DNA from: Antitrichia curtipendula | Taxonomy: Eukaryota; Streptophyta; Bryopsida; Hypnales; Leucodontaceae | DNA: 64,000 nucleotides | Assembly (NCBI GenBank): GCA_951230915.1 | Contig: OX579636.1 | Span: 43,589,912-43,653,911, forward strand | Reading direction: 5' to 3' | Part shown: one piece after another, positions 24,995 through 35,245 of the stretch | Numbering within the stretch: position 1 is the first letter of the stretch | Layout: each line of letters starts with the position of its first letter | Made by a program: the position numbers and the translations under genes | The notes under the pieces: generated by a model | Databases searched by the model: none | What the model was told of the DNA's origin: nothing | The model's input: the letters and a program-made list of their open reading frames with translations, nothing else

Positions 24995-25924
24995 CTAATC
25001 CCTAAAGTCTCATTGTCCCCTTGGTGGACAAAATGGATTTTGGACAGGCTCTTGTGGTCTCAATATTTGTCTTGATTTTCTGAATTTTTTTGTGAAGATA
25101 GAAAAACACATAAGCTTTCTAAAAATAAAGTTTTTATTTCAATCAGAGCCTGAGAGCAAAAGTTATGACACAAAAGTCCATTTTTTTAGTTTGGCGGGCA
25201 AAAAAAAAGCCTTCAAAAATATTTATAGTAAATTTTTTATTGTGTAGATTATTTTTATGTGTGCATGGAAAGCTTTCATTCATTCCATTTGGATTTGTTA
25301 TGTGAAAGTTATGGACAATCTTGTTTTGGAGACAATCAGAGCATCTTCTTGAAAAAATAACTTGTAGGATTCATTTTTTACCTCAATTTTCACAATTTTT
25401 CAAGAAAATAAATTCCACAAAGTTAAGATCTTGTACTATTGAATAGTTGCACCATTGAGATTAGTGCATTTCAGTTCCATCTTAGAGCTATTTACAATTT
25501 AGATTTTCCTTCAATCTTGAACCCACTCTACTCAATAATTTTTTTTAATGCATGAAAACTAAGTGTGCTTTTTAAAAAAAAGATTCCTAGACTCTCAACT
25601 CAATTCTTTATCAAATAAAATTCAAAATTCAAAATTCAAAATCAGTAAAGCAAAAAATTTAAGTTAAAAAGGTTTAAAGCTTAAAAATGTAGTTGAGCAA
25701 TGTGCCAAAAAAACTTGTTTCCTTCACTTTAAACGCAAATATCTTGCAATCTACATGGTCAAAGTTTGTGAAATTTCTTCCATATTCTTATACTAGTCTA
25801 GTACAAGATCCTACAATTAGATATGCTAAAGAAATATTTTAAAATTTATTTTTCTCTTTGCTATAGATATAGCAGTTTTGAGTGTGTTTTTTTTATGGAA
25901 AAGGGGCCTCAGGACTTTATATCA
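24995..25924 (+). mobile_element. TTAA-family element, about 930 bp, decayed ends
   Basis: It starts CTAA-TCCCTAAAGTCTC with the palindrome TTGTCCCCTTGGTGGACAA and ends GGGCCTCAGGACTTTAT-ATCA, a decayed form of GGNACTTTAGGGG-TTAA. Internal text includes GATCCTACAATTAGAT before TAGCAGTTTTGAGTG, as in other copies. The 930-bp span equals that of the copies at 34310 and 37062 without its insert. Confidence 0.7.
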
Positions 25925-26419
25925 TGTGTGGCAAATAAAAAAGTTCTTGTGTTTCCTCCAGGGCTGAAATTGGGGACGAGCAAGGGAGGTGCTTCAAGAC
26001 TTTGGTTTTGGTAGAACCACCCATTGTCAATTGGGGACTCATTCCCAACCTGTAGGGTGTACTATTTTCAACCAAAGTTTTCAATGTGTTTTTTTTCCTT
26101 TTCAAAGTTAAGACTACTCGAGTCATGACACATGTCCCAAAGCAGTGAGTGTAAAATAGTTTTTGAATGATCAACATTGGAAGACTCTACATGTCAGGTG
26201 TAGGTTTGGACCAGCTGCCGACTTCCAAAATTCATAGTAATTTCAATTTAAGGCATAAAATTACAGAAAAAATTGCAATCCCCTTGATTTCTATCTTCCT
26301 ACATGGCAGAAAATTTACATACCTTATACTGCTCCAAAACATGCACAGCTTGCTTAAGTGGTCAATAATGGGTGGTTCTACTATAGTTTGGTGTTAAAAA
26401 TGTGCTGATTCATTTTCCT
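25925..26419. repeat. Inverted repeat of about 28 bp around 26001-26391
   Basis: TTGG-TAGAACCACCCATTGTCAA at about 26007-26030 is inverted at 26361-26391 as CAATAATGGGTGGTTCTACT. The intervening 330 bp hold no recognised gene. It could be a MITE, but the boundaries are unclear. Confidence 0.4.
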
Positions 26420-26889
26420 GGGTGCCAGCTTCCAAAGGTTACCTCAAGGGCCAAAGCATCATGCCCCGGTAACTTATTTTACAGACACTGTGCCCGTTTT
26501 TCAACGTTTTCTCTGTGTTCTGTCTGTCAGTGCTGATATCGAGGTACAACACACGCTCATGCACTGAGATATGGGCTTCATGCCCACTTTCAAATGCATT
26601 CCAGTTTCAGGCCCTTTCGACCAGCTTCCATGCAAGTTGAATCTTCAGGAACAAGATCACAAGCTGCAAATTTTGTCCCTTCTGGATCCGGGCGTGGCCC
26701 GTACCAAGGAACTCAGGGTTGGTCTCCTCTGCTCATGCCAGTCCCAAGGCCGCACTCGGCACTCGGATGTTACGTGGCCAGCAGTCGGTCGAGCACATAC
26801 TGTAAACAAAACTTAGTGTACAATCAGTCCACTTGCGACTACGGACACTGGAACTTTAAGGTAACATGCTCTTAAAGCGACCATTTAAG
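26420..26889. other. GC-rich island, possible captured exon
   Basis: The plus-strand frame from 26594 (93 codons) reads ASMQVESSGTRSQAANFVPS and PYQGTQGWSPLLMPVPRP, with a Ser/Pro/Gly-rich, plant-protein look. The overlapping frame 26571-26816 is less protein-like. Base composition stands out sharply against the flanks. I do not recognise the protein. It ends where a dispersed repeat begins. Confidence 0.35.
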
Positions 26890-27272
26890 GGCTGGTCCGT
26901 CTTTTATCAACAGGCTTCCGTGGACAGAGATATTTTTAGATCATTTTTCAGAGAAAGAAAAATAGACATGGAGCCTAATACATGTGATTTTGTATTTTTC
27001 CAAGCATTTTTTAATTACTTATAAATTTTCAAAGATTCGGGGTATAGGCACCTATTTGTGACCGTAGGTCTTCAAAAATCCATCCACTTGCAACTTATAA
27101 AGAGATGAGCAGAAATTAAAGACAATGATTTGGCTCTTGCAATAGAAAAAAATCATTTTTCCTCCATGCATTCAATTGCTAAACTAGTCCATTTAAGGAT
27201 CAACCCATCTCCATTCTCCACCTTAAAATAGGGGCGGTTTGAAGAAGATGGGTGCTTTTAGAGCACACTACT
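26890..27272 (+). repeat. Dispersed direct repeat, copy 1 (partner 51300-51666)
   Basis: It shares TTTAGATCATTTTTCAGAGA, GAAAGAAAAATAGA, TTTTGTATTTTTCCAAGCAT, TAGGCACCTATTTGTGACC and GGTGCTTTTAGAGC with 51300-51666. Just past the shared text this copy reads CTACT-TTAG, where the partner reads CTACC-TTAA followed by a TTAA-family element. Confidence 0.85.
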
Positions 27273-28303
27273 TTAGTTTGATCGATGGAACCCCTAAACG
27301 TCATACCCTGCCAAACATTGGAAGTGAGGAGTTTTTCTGCACTTGATAAGGAAAAACGGAATACTTTGAAATTGCCTCGTTTACTCAGGATTTTCACGGT
27401 TGAGTTTTAGAACCAAACTACCTGATGAATGTGAATGTGCAATTTGTAAGAGAATCCATTTGTCTACATTTTGAGATTATAATATTTGATGAACAAGTGC
27501 TTGCAGAAATTTCCGATTCTCGACGTCCATAAAACGTTCGTTGTGACTTTCAAGGGTTGAATTAATTATTTGTTTGAGTGTGCATAATAGCAAGATGCTA
27601 AACCCATCTCATGAAGTGGGATGAGCAGGGTGAATTTTGTGTTCTTCGGGGTAAAAGAAAAAGAAAATGTTCCCTATTTTGTGCTATGTTTAGGGTATGT
27701 TCTTAACCTCCTCTAGCTAATTTGGAGTCTCTAATTGTAAATATGAATTCAAAATTTTGAATTTTATCATATGTGGCAAATAAAAAATTCTTATGTTTTT
27801 CCTAGGATAAAATTCTTGCATTTCACCTTGCACGGTCCACTTCATGAGACAGGTTTAGCATCCTCTTGTGTAATAAAGTTGATTACCTCCCAAAGTCCTA
27901 AATTTTATTTTTTAATGTTGCAAAATAGCAATTTGGAGCAACTCATAATACACTTTTTATGTTTTTTTCTTTGAAATTTTCACACAACATAAACCCAAGG
28001 AGTAGCTTTTAAGGCCCAACAATTTTCATGACTTTGACTACATGGTTAAGAAGTTATTGTATTATATGTAGTTTTTATTGCTCACCGGGCAATCTGGACA
28101 AGTAAAAAAAAAATTCTTTAAGAATCACTTTTTAAAGAAATAAAAAATTTATAATGAATTTTTTAGATTTGTATATACATGGAAAGCTTGTAATCATTCC
28201 ATTTTTATTAATGAAATTAAAGTTATGAAGAGTTTTAATTTAAAGGTAGTTTGTGGTTAGTTATAGAATCTCTACTCCAAGATAAACTTTGAAGTCCTTC
28301 ATC
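27273..28303. other. Intergenic DNA with a TTAA-family fragment at about 28080-28300
   Basis: 28080-28300 (GGACAAGTAAAAAAAAAATT, GGAAAGCTTGTAATCATTCC, GATAAACTTTGAAGTCCTTC) is an internal fragment of the family in plus orientation. It directly precedes another copy in minus orientation. The rest of the interval is AT-rich without recognised genes. Confidence 0.5.
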
Positions 28304-28690
28304 TATTCCCTAAAGGTCAAAGACTATGTTTTCATCCAAAACGCTCCAAAACTATCATTTTTAGTACAAGTACAAAAATAAATAAATAAACATTTTTGGA
28401 CACATGTAACCGTAGGATCTTGTAGTACACTAGTTTGAAAAGATGTGGAAAAAATTTCACAAATTTCCACTGTATAGATTACAAGACATTAGTGTTTGAA
28501 GTGACAAAAAATAAAATTTGTCCCTACAAAAAATCGGGTAGCTACACTTTACAAGGTCACATTTGTATGAAAAATGTCCAAAATAGTGGTTACTCTTTGG
28601 ACTTATTCTTCAAGGCAAATTGGCTACATGCTTGAAAAAATTTAGACCATTTGAAATTGTACAAGATATAGGAAAAAAAATAGTAAGTAG

Positions 28691-28978
28691 AACACCATAT
28701 TCATTAAAATGAGAGATTGGAGACCTCTCAAAATAATCATGTTGATCTCGATCTAAAACATCAGTTTCCATTAAAATGAGAGTTTTGATCTGAATTGATA
28801 TAAAACCTTTCAGATTTGACCTAATATTGAAAGGTTTTCTGTCAATTTAACTCGATTCAAGTTAAATTCACAGAAAATCTTTCAATATTAGCTGAATTGA
28901 CATAAAATCTTTAGTTGATTTTTTTTTAAATAACCTCTCATTTCAATGGAAAACTCCCATTTTAATGAATATGGTGTT
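28691..28978. mobile_element. 288-bp fold-back MITE with 4-bp target duplication GTAG
   Basis: The terminal inverted repeat starts AACACCATATTCATTAAAATG and ends as its reverse complement. GTAG is duplicated at 28687-28690 and 28979-28982. The related sequence at 16222-16245 (GCAGTAAGTAGAAAGAAATAG) crosses the same point with a single GTAG. The interior is itself palindromic (CTAATATTGAAAGGTTTTCT ... AGAAAATCTTTCAATATTAG). Confidence 0.92.
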
Positions 28979-29071
28979 GTAGAAAGAAGTAGAAAATGTT
29001 TCAAAATACTAAATTGTTGATAATTTATATATGGAATTGAAAACTGTCAATTCCATGGTTGTAATGTTGTA

Positions 29072-29429
29072 CTCCCTCCGTCCCAAAATGACCTTCCTGT
29101 TGACCTTTATTTAGTGTCCCAAAATGATCTTCTTGTTGGAGGAGAAAGGGAGCTAGTGACACTTGTACATAGTCCAAAAGCATGGGCATGCTAACCAATC
29201 CCATGCATCAAGTGAGTGGCCACCGGTGCTCTTCAAAAATGCCTCAAAAATTCAATTTTCAAGCACTTTGAAACCACACTTTGAAAACTAATTTAAAAAT
29301 CAAATTTTCAGAACAATAGGAGGACATCAAACTCTATTCATAAGTCAATTTTTTTTTTTTAAATAGTTCTTTTTGAGCTTAATCTATAACATCTTGTGTA
29401 ATAGGAAGATCATTTTGGGACGGAGGGAG
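29072..29429. mobile_element. Stowaway-type MITE (Tc1/mariner), 358 bp, TA duplication
   Basis: Ends CTCCCTCCGTCCCAAAATGA and TCATTTTGGGACGGAGGGAG are inverted repeats of about 30 bp, flanked by TA (29070-29071 and 29430-29431). CTCCCTCCGT is the classic plant Stowaway terminus. Homologous host sequence at 16340-16370 and in reverse at 34755 and 37845 lacks it. GTCCCAAAATGATCTTCTTG recurs internally at about 29115. Confidence 0.95.
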
Positions 29430-29510
29430 TAATAAACAGTGTACACCTAATGTTTTGATTTATTTTTTTAAATATTGAAAATCTCAAACAGAAAATTGTC
29501 CCATATCTTT

Positions 29511-29745
29511 TGAGGATTCATGAAGAAAAATGAATTTCATTATAAAAACAACCTCTCCACCCATTGATTAATAATTATGTGTTGGCAACAAATTGTATTG
29601 ATATCTTTTCCAAGATTTGGACTTTCTTTACAATTAATCATTCTTTGATTTGGCAAGGTGTTTTTTCTAATTTTCAAAATCATTTTGATTTTAAAATTTT
29701 GATTATTTTTGCCAAGGGTTATCTTTGGTGGCAAGGATGTGGTCC
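29511..29745 (+). repeat. Dispersed repeat, copy 2 (partner 13813-14050)
   Basis: It carries ATTATAAAAACAACCTCTCC, GTGTTGGCAACA and GGACTTTCTTTACAATTAAT in the order found at 13813-14050. It forms the breakpoint of the truncated TTAA-family copy before it. Confidence 0.7.
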
Positions 29746-29790
29746 CTCAAGACGACTAAAGAAGTAGGAGCCATGTGTGAAGTGCACTTA

Positions 29791-30433
29791 GTTAACCCCT
29801 AAATGCCTGAGGTACCAAAATGTGGTGTTGAAGAAACTTTGAAGTTAAATAAAATCTTTCCAAATTACTATTTTTAGTAGTTTTTTTATTTTTTTAAAAG
29901 ATTCTTTTTGAAGTTTAGTTTTAGCATCAAAAATCCGATTATCAAAATGAATGATTATGATTTTTTTATTCAAGATGTTTTGCAAGGGTGTCCATTGCAA
30001 TCTTGACTTTTTGTAGTATTGAGGGTTCTTAGAAATGAGCCTCAAATACACTAGATCTTGGAGAAAAAATCACATTAGAAATTCATTTAAAAATATCATA
30101 GAGTAGATTTTGAGAAGCAATAAATTGATTGGGATAATGCATGTTAGGCCTTTTATCTTCATATTTTTTTGGCGTGTGAAAAGAGGATTGAAAGGCTTCA
30201 AATCACTTTTGTAGTTTTAACACCCTTGTGATCAAATGTTATAATCTTTCAATCTATAAGTGATATTGTCATGTTTTCTTTTCCTTTGTGATCTCTACCA
30301 TGTCTCGTTTGAATTTGTACGGTTACAATCCAAAAAAAATTGGTACTACTTACCAAAAAGTTGGCTTATTGTTCAATTTAGAACAAATTCCTAGATCCTA
30401 AAAAAAAAAGCCTTGAGTATTTAGGGGTTAGAA
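29791..30433. mobile_element. TTAA-family relative with a different interior
   Basis: Ends TTAA-CCCCTAAATGCCTGAGG and CCTTGAGTATTTAGGGG-TTAG are inverted over about 20 bp. The interior (about 640 bp) does not resemble the other copies by eye, so this is a distinct subfamily with the same terminal signature. Confidence 0.65.
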
Positions 30434-30907
30434 ACTCTTACAACAGTTCCAAACCTGAACTCCCGTAAAAAAAAGATTATTTTCTTCTTATACGGAAGTT
30501 TCATCTTTTAACACATGGAGTTTGCAAACGCCAGGTGGGAACGGGCCTTTACTGTACTGTAAGTAGCAAAGGTTGAAATTAACAGGTTGGTGTTGACTGA
30601 TGACTCAGTTTAATACTGTAGTTTACAGTGCTTTGTCAGGATTTGAGCTGGATCAGTGCTTGCTATAAGAGTAGGGCTTTGACTGAATGAAGTTATTCAA
30701 CTTAAGTTATGTTAACCACTATTATTTTATTTTATTTTCTATTCTGTGTAAGAAGCAAACCTGCACCGACCACTCACCACTCACCATTCAGCTTGAATGA
30801 TGGTCAAGCCTAACTTGGGTCCATGTAAGCTCAATCCAATGAGAAGTCAAGCGGAATCTGAGCAAAATGTGTGTCTGCTGAAGGGAGCACCGGCCTAGTT
30901 CCATATT
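30434..30907. other. GC-richer interval without recognised gene
   Basis: Composition is closer to that of genes than the flanks (for example GGTTGGTGTTGACTGATGAC near 30584), but no open frame of note is present. It may be a promoter-like or decayed gene sequence. Confidence 0.25.
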
Positions 30908-32122
30908 TTAACCCCCAAAGAACCAAGGCCATTTTTCTGTCAATAACCACTCAAAACTCCCATTTATGCTGCATTCATCCAAGGAAACAAAAAAAAGATT
31001 ACTTCTTTTAGAATCTAACCATAGGATCTTGTACTTTACTTGTCTGAGATCATGTGGAATTTTTTTTTTGTGAAGTTTGACCATATAGCTTGAGAGATAT
31101 TAGCATTCAAAGTTGAATATGTATTTATTTATTTTTAAAGACTAGCCTGCAATTTTCAGATGACTTTGACCACCATTTGTGAAAAAAAATTGCACTATGG
31201 ACTCTAAACTAAAAATATTTTGTATTTAAGAAGTGAGTTGAATGTTTAGGAATTTTAAAAAATTTGAATTTTTTAAAACTTGATTTTCATTCTTTGAAAA
31301 ATTGTTACCTAGAAGTAGGTCCAAGATTGAAAGAAAAACTAAATTGTTAATAGCTCTAAGATGATATTGAAACACGATAATCCCAAAAATGAGATTGTTC
31401 TAGCAAGCAAACTTAACCTTGTCAAACAAGTTTTTTGAAAAATTGTGAAAATTGCATTCATAAATGAATCTTATAAGCTATTTTTTTAAGAAGATGCTTA
31501 GATTGCCTAAAAAACAAGATTGTTCATAACTCACGTCACTAATTTCAAGTTTTGTACATTTTATTTTTTTGCCCGCCAAATGAAAATTTGGGCTTTTTGT
31601 GATAAAACTTTTGCTCCCAAGCCCTAATTGAAATAAGAGATCATATTTCTATAAAGCTAATATTTTTAGAATCTAACTTTCAGATCTTGTTTTACACTTG
31701 TCTTAGATCATATGATAAAAAAATTGTGATTTTTGATTGTATAGATTGGAAGATATTAGCATTCAAAGTGGAAACTTTTTTTCTTTCAAGAAATTGCTAT
31801 AATTGCCCTCAAAAGAAGAAGCTCCATAACTTTCACATCACTAGTCCAAATGGAATAAATCAAATCTTTCCATTTAGAAAAAATATAATCCACATAGAAA
31901 AAGTATTAAAAATTTTGTGGATTTTTTTGCCACCTAGTTTGGCTTGTTTTGATGCTATTGTGGTATAACTTTTGCTTTAGGCACTAATTGAAATAATTCC
32001 ATAAAGCTCATAAGCTTTTTTATCTCATGAGAAGTTTTAAAAAAATTCAATAAAATTGAGATAATAGGAACCTATCCAAAATCCAGTTTGTCCCCATAGG
32101 AACAATGAGACTTTAGGAGTTA
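30908..32122 (-). mobile_element. TTAA-family element, longer chimeric copy (1,215 bp)
   Basis: Ends TTAA-CCCCCAAAGAACC and GACTTTAGGAG-TTAT. The internal motif AATCTAACCATAGGATCTTG occurs at about 31013 and again (AATCTAACTTTCAGATCTTG) at about 31671, each followed by TTGTCTGAGATCATG-like text. The copy therefore appears to join parts of two elements. Subterminal palindrome present as TTGTCCCCATAGGAACAA. Confidence 0.75.
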
Positions 32123-32336
32123 TGGTAACTACACCTAAAATCACACAAATAAGCTACATGGCACGACACTATGCTTTAGAAAATGAACAACAATTTTTGC
32201 ACATTGGTGAAGGACTATGAATCAAAATGCAGTTCCATAATTTTTCTACACATTGTGAATTAGCTACAAATTCTTAAAGATATAAGGTGTAGGGTGCTAA
32301 AACTATCATGTAGGTGATGCACATGAAGAATGACAC
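32123..32336. other. AT-rich spacer
   Basis: About 210 bp between a TTAA-family copy and inverted block A, with no recognised features. Confidence 0.4.
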
Positions 32337-33451
32337 TAAGGTAGAAGGCTTAGAAAGCGCTCATCTAAGGGAAGAAAAACCCCTATGCAGAAATGGGTGG
32401 TTCCAAAGACTTTTTTCATATTTTTAAAAGAAAGAAAAATGAGGAATGCAGCAGTGGAAATTTTAATTTTAATTTTCTGACTTGGAATGAATAAGATATG
32501 ATTTTTCAAAGTCAGAGGTGCCTAGGTCCCTATTAATGCTCATAGGTGCAAATGTAATCAATCAAAACATGCCTTTGAATGGAGCTAGTGAGTTTAAGAA
32601 TGAGACACTATACGTTTCCATTCAATTCACTCCCTATTGTCAATCAAAGTTTATTGCAACCCCTAAACGCCCCATGGTTTCTTCACATAGTTTCAAGTCC
32701 ATTTCAAAGTGCTGTAACTTTGGCATCCGATGTTCGAATTCAATAAAATTTGTTGAGAGAGTTGCACTCTCTCTTCTAGTTTGTTTGGTAAAATTTTCAG
32801 ATCAATCCAAGATGCACTGATTTCTTGGAAGCCAATCGAAGTTGACAGGCTCAATTTGAGTTCACCAAACTGCATTTGATGGCTGCAGCTTTGAGGACTT
32901 GTATCTCCTTCATATAATGTTAGATTTCAATAAAATTTGTTGGGTTATGTTCCCCTTGCACTTTAGTTATTGTAGTAAGATTTTCATGTTAATCCAAGTT
33001 GTTTTGAATGTTTGGGAGCAATTCAAAATTCAAAATTTTGATATTTTTGGATTACAATGAACTTTGGCGGTTTGTTTCTTCTTCATTCAATGTCCGTTTC
33101 CAATAAATTATTTTAGAAAAGTTGCGCGTACTAGTCTAGTTTGTGTGTTTATAATTCACATCAATCCAAGAAGTTATGAGTGACTGAGAAGCATTCTAGT
33201 AGAAGGAGGTTCAGCCTCAGATTTATTTTTTTGCTATTTTTTGACATTTCAATGCCATTTTGCAGACCTCACCAAATTTAGATCTTTATTATAAGCAAAA
33301 TCACACATGATGGTGAACCATGTCACCTGTTCATTAGCCTAAAACCACACACATGGGATGACAATTTCTCACCACACAGAGTCACTTCTATTTCTGCACT
33401 ATTTGGGGCACTTTTGTAGGGGCGGTTCTTAATGCCCGAATTGTTTTCAAG
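32337..33451 (-). repeat. Inverted duplication block A, copy 2 (partner 17282-18395)
   Basis: Reverse complement of copy 1 over its full 1.1 kb. The TTAA-like end inside it (TTGCAACCCCTAAACGCC at about 32655) corresponds to 18062-18076. The open frame 32518-32820 lies entirely in this repeat and is not conserved as a frame in copy 1, so it is not called. Confidence 0.85.
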
Positions 33452-33869
33452 AAAAAGTTACATCAACAAAGAGTGTACCCAAATTTGTTCACTTCTAAGG
33501 TTGCCACCTCCACATTACTAAAAAAAAATTGCACACTATCCAAAATCCACCTTACATTTGTCCTTGTCATGTGCTTCATTTTGGATATCCTTCTTGTCCA
33601 GTTTCCCTTCAAAAATAGGGGTCAATTTTGAGAAGTGGTTCATTTTAGGTGCAGTCACCTTAAGACATTGTAAAATGGTGTGGCTCCGGTTGAGGAGGAA
33701 TCAAATAAGAATTGGGACAAGCCAGAGGCAATTGAACTGAAAGAGTTCAGAGTGGATTGATGGAACTTCTTGTCACCTAAAGTAGAAGCAAACTGCTCTT
33801 CTTCAGAGAATAATAAGCTTAACTTCAAAGTTCATTACTGTTAGAAATCTTAGACTGGTGTTCAGTCAT
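33452..33869. other. Spacer between blocks A and B of copy 2
   Basis: This 0.4 kb has no counterpart in copy 1. It contains a short open frame at 33558-33740 without family features. No gene supported. Confidence 0.35.
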
Positions 33870-34069
33870 GATTCCTTTCATGACATTGTATGGTCCTCCC
33901 CATGATGAGAAGGCATCATGCTTTGCTAGATACCTGGAAGGGACTATTCAGCCAATTCAAGGATTTGGGGATGGGATGAGGGAGCCATACACAAGACAAT
34001 TTTGTTCCTTGTAGAGGTCCCCTTTTCGAAGATGCAAAAGGAAACCATGCCTCATTGGTAAACAATGTT
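33870..34069 (-). repeat. Inverted duplication block B, copy 2 (partner 18908-19112)
   Basis: Reverse complement matches copy 1 (CATTGTTTACCAATGAGGC, GACCTCTACAAGGAACAAAA). It lies on the opposite side of block A relative to copy 1. Confidence 0.75.
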
Positions 34070-34309
34070 AAGGTAGACCAACCTAATTTTGGGCCCTATT
34101 TTTGGCCCCTAAACTATTTAGAAAAAAACATCCAAATCTTGTTCAAAAAATATTCAAATCTTTTCAAGATTATGATAAATTAAAGGTATTTAAATCTTAT
34201 AAATAATCATAGTTTCAATCCTAAAATGCTTGAAAATAATAAATAATATGATTCTTTATAGTTTAATTGGAGGTTCAAGCTTGATGACATTGCCGAACAA
34301 AGTGGTGCT

Positions 34310-35245
34310 TTAACCCCTAAAGGACCAATTTGCTTTTTCTTAGCAACATAGCAATTTTGGGTAGGTACCTATGACTACAAATTTGCATGTTTTAGGCCCA
34401 AACTTTAATAGAAGTTGTGGACGATGAATATATTTTATGTAAACAAAATTTTATGACATTTGAAAATACGAATCAAAAGTTATGGCCTAATATGTTATTT
34501 TTTTCATTAAGCAGGCAGTCCATACAAATTTTTTTTAATCACTTTTTTCAAAAACAAAAAACTGAAATTGATTTTCTAGATTTATATAAATGTGGAAAGC
34601 TTTGAATCATTCCATTTTGATCAATGAGTGTAAAGTTATGAGGAATGTTAGTTTATGGGCAATTAATGGATTTTCTATTCTAAAATAAACTTTGAAGTCA
34701 ATTATTTTATTCAATTTTTTATATTTTTGGAAAAAAATAAAATCGTAGGATGTAGATTGTTTATTATAACATTATGACCATTGGGATTGGCATTTTTCAA
34801 CTCCATAATTAACTTCTTAACAATTTAGTGTTTTGAGTCATTCTCTACTTTTTTCTATTTACTATTTTTTTCTATATGTTGTAAAATTCCAAATGATCTG
34901 AAAATTTTCAAGCATGTTGCCAATTATTTCTAGAAAAAAGAATCCAAATAAGCACCATTATTTTGGATATTTTTCCATAGAAAAGTGAGCTTATGTAGTG
35001 CAGTTGCTCTGATTTTTGCAAGGCCCAAAAAATGATTTCAATAAATTTGAATGCTTATATCTTACAATTCATGTGGTGGAATTTTTTTGAAATTTTTACC
35101 GCATGTTCTCAAGTCAGCATACTACAAGATCCTATAGTTACATGTGTCCAAAAATGTTTTTTTTCCAAAAATTGGTACTTGTGCTCAAAATGGCGGTTAT
35201 TGAGCCTTTGGGGGGGAAACATAGTCAAAGAACTTAAGGGGTTAA
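34310..35245 (+). mobile_element. TTAA-family element, full length (936 bp)
   Basis: Ends TTAA-CCCCTAAAGGACC and GAACTTAAGGGG-TTAA. Internal order: GGGTAGGTACCTATGACTAC, GTGGAAAGCTTTGAATCATTCC-type text, ATAAACTTTGAAGTC, GTAGATTGTTTATT, CTTCTTAACAATTTAGTG, GATCTGAAAATTTTCAAGCATG and GATCCTATAGTTACATG. It serves as an uninterrupted reference for the nested insertions at 28691, 29072 and 37338. Confidence 0.85.

Larger units (their letters stand above)
28304..29485 (-). mobile_element. TTAA-family element truncated at one end and hosting two MITEs
   Basis: It starts ATTCCCTAAAGGTCAAAGAC followed by ACTATGTTTTCATCC, matching 15840. Internal text follows that copy to about 29485 (AATATTGAAAATCTCAAAC), then diverges into the dispersed repeat at 29511. 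Two insertions, at 28691-28978 and 29072-29429, interrupt it; the copies at 15840, 34310 and 37062 serve as empty sites for both. Confidence 0.75.

Noticed and set aside
24995..25924. Empty site for this element at about 27765 (ATCATATGTGGCAAATAAAA)
   Set aside because: Only the right flank matches; the left flank does not, so it cannot be used as an empty-site proof.
32518..32820. 100-codon plus-strand open frame
   Set aside because: It lies inside inverted duplication block A, and the matching copy at 17282-18395 does not keep the frame. No protein motif.
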